DNA of 21,903 nt, taken from CAZLQR01 sp964404095 (GTDB taxonomy: Bacteria; Patescibacteriota; Microgenomatia; UBA1406; GWC2-37-13). Location: positions 1-21,903 of the forward strand of contig CAYOIN010000019.1 in NCBI GenBank assembly GCA_964404095.1, in the 5' to 3' direction. The position numbers and the translations under genes are program-made. Under the pieces are notes generated by a model that was not told the DNA's origin, did no database searches, and was given only the letters and a program-made list of their open reading frames with translations. Shown here one piece after another: positions 21,684 to 21,903 of the stretch (position 1 is its first letter; each line of letters opens with the position of its first letter).

Positions 21684-21903
21684 GGATTGTACTGAAACTG
21701 CTGCGAATTTGGATTCTGAGACCACTGCTCTACCGTAAATCCATCCTTATCTTTTGCACTCATCAGATGCTCATGAGTAACGATTTCTTGAAATATAGAT
21801 CGAAGCGATGCATCGCAGAGCGACCAGTCAATGTCCGCAGCGAGCGGCGAAATTCCCGCCTCCGACTGAGGATTCCAGTTACTCGTACAGAGATACTCGA
21901 TCT
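21680..21903 (-). CDS. dTDP-4-dehydrorhamnose 3,5-epimerase-like protein, C-terminal part
   Basis: The minus strand is open from the window edge to a TAA at 21682-21680. The 74 codons read YLCTSNWNPQSEAGISPLA, then DIDWSL and LMSAKDKDGFTVEQW. The Y(x)CT, (E)xGI-x(n)-DIDW and (S)xKDxxx(P/F)T sequence order matches the C-terminal half of RmlC-type cupins, which epimerise C3 and C5 of 4-keto-6-deoxysugars. The N-terminal half with the catalytic His is not in the window. It converges on the methyltransferase gene with a 4-nt overlap and fits the deoxysugar theme of gmd. The assignment rests on my memory of the family. Confidence 0.6.
   Translation of the reverse strand, partial: IEYLCTSNWNPQSEAGISPLAADIDWSLCDASLRSIFQEIVTHEHLMSAKDKDGFTVEQWSQNPNSQQFQYNP

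Noticed and set aside
1..21903. CRISPR array or long tandem repeats
   Set aside because: Reading through the window, I saw no regularly spaced direct repeats of 20 or more bases.

Overview
The window looks like a compact bacterial chromosome segment from the candidate phyla radiation (Patescibacteria, Parcubacteria-like). This is inferred from tight packing, the mix of small membrane proteins with many GT-C glycosyltransferases, the lone tyrosine recombinase, and Bax-inhibitor, MsrB/MsrA and PF06182-type ABC genes side by side. The code appears standard, with TGA read as stop (for example the end of msrB at 1431-1433). No phage, IS element or CRISPR array is visible, and no stretch longer than about 215 bp lacks a gene or RNA.

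Region 1 (1-7949, almost all minus strand): a DUF5680-like fragment, a BI-1 family membrane protein, an overlapping msrB-msrA pair, tRNA-Ser(GGA), a plus-strand 4-TM cysteine protein with an internal duplication, an alpha/beta hydrolase whose ATG lies one base from the 3' end of tRNA-Leu(TAG), an orphan membrane protein, a membrane-anchored coiled-coil phosphodiester glycosidase, and a three-gene ABC exporter (ATPase plus two ABC-2 permeases).

Region 2 (8004-13206, plus strand): a Xer-type recombinase, then a packed run of a DUF2079 GT-C-like protein, a polyprenyl-phosphate-type GT2, an EamA transporter and a GalE-like epimerase. The last four could form one lipid-linked-sugar pathway: make the UDP-sugar, load it on lipid, flip it, transfer it.

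Region 3 (13224-15049): a YvlD/holin-4 family membrane protein divergent from a stand-alone GlmU-type nucleotidyltransferase, then tRNA-Gly(TCC) and two small Arg-rich helical proteins on the minus strand.

Region 4 (15105-21903): two overlapping GT39-like integral membrane glycosyltransferases, then a convergent GT2 and a Wzx-like flippase, then GDP-mannose 4,6-dehydratase with an overlapping SAM methyltransferase, and finally the C-terminal part of an RmlC-like 3,5-epimerase. Together with region 2 this is a surface-glycan locus.

The most notable regulatory pattern is that first-in-operon starts repeatedly carry a sigma70-like -10 box only 5-10 nt before the ATG, often as an extended TGNTATAAT. 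This puts the predicted transcription start at or within a few bases of the start codon, so most transcription units here appear to be leaderless. Operon-internal genes mostly use ATGA overlaps or very short gaps instead.
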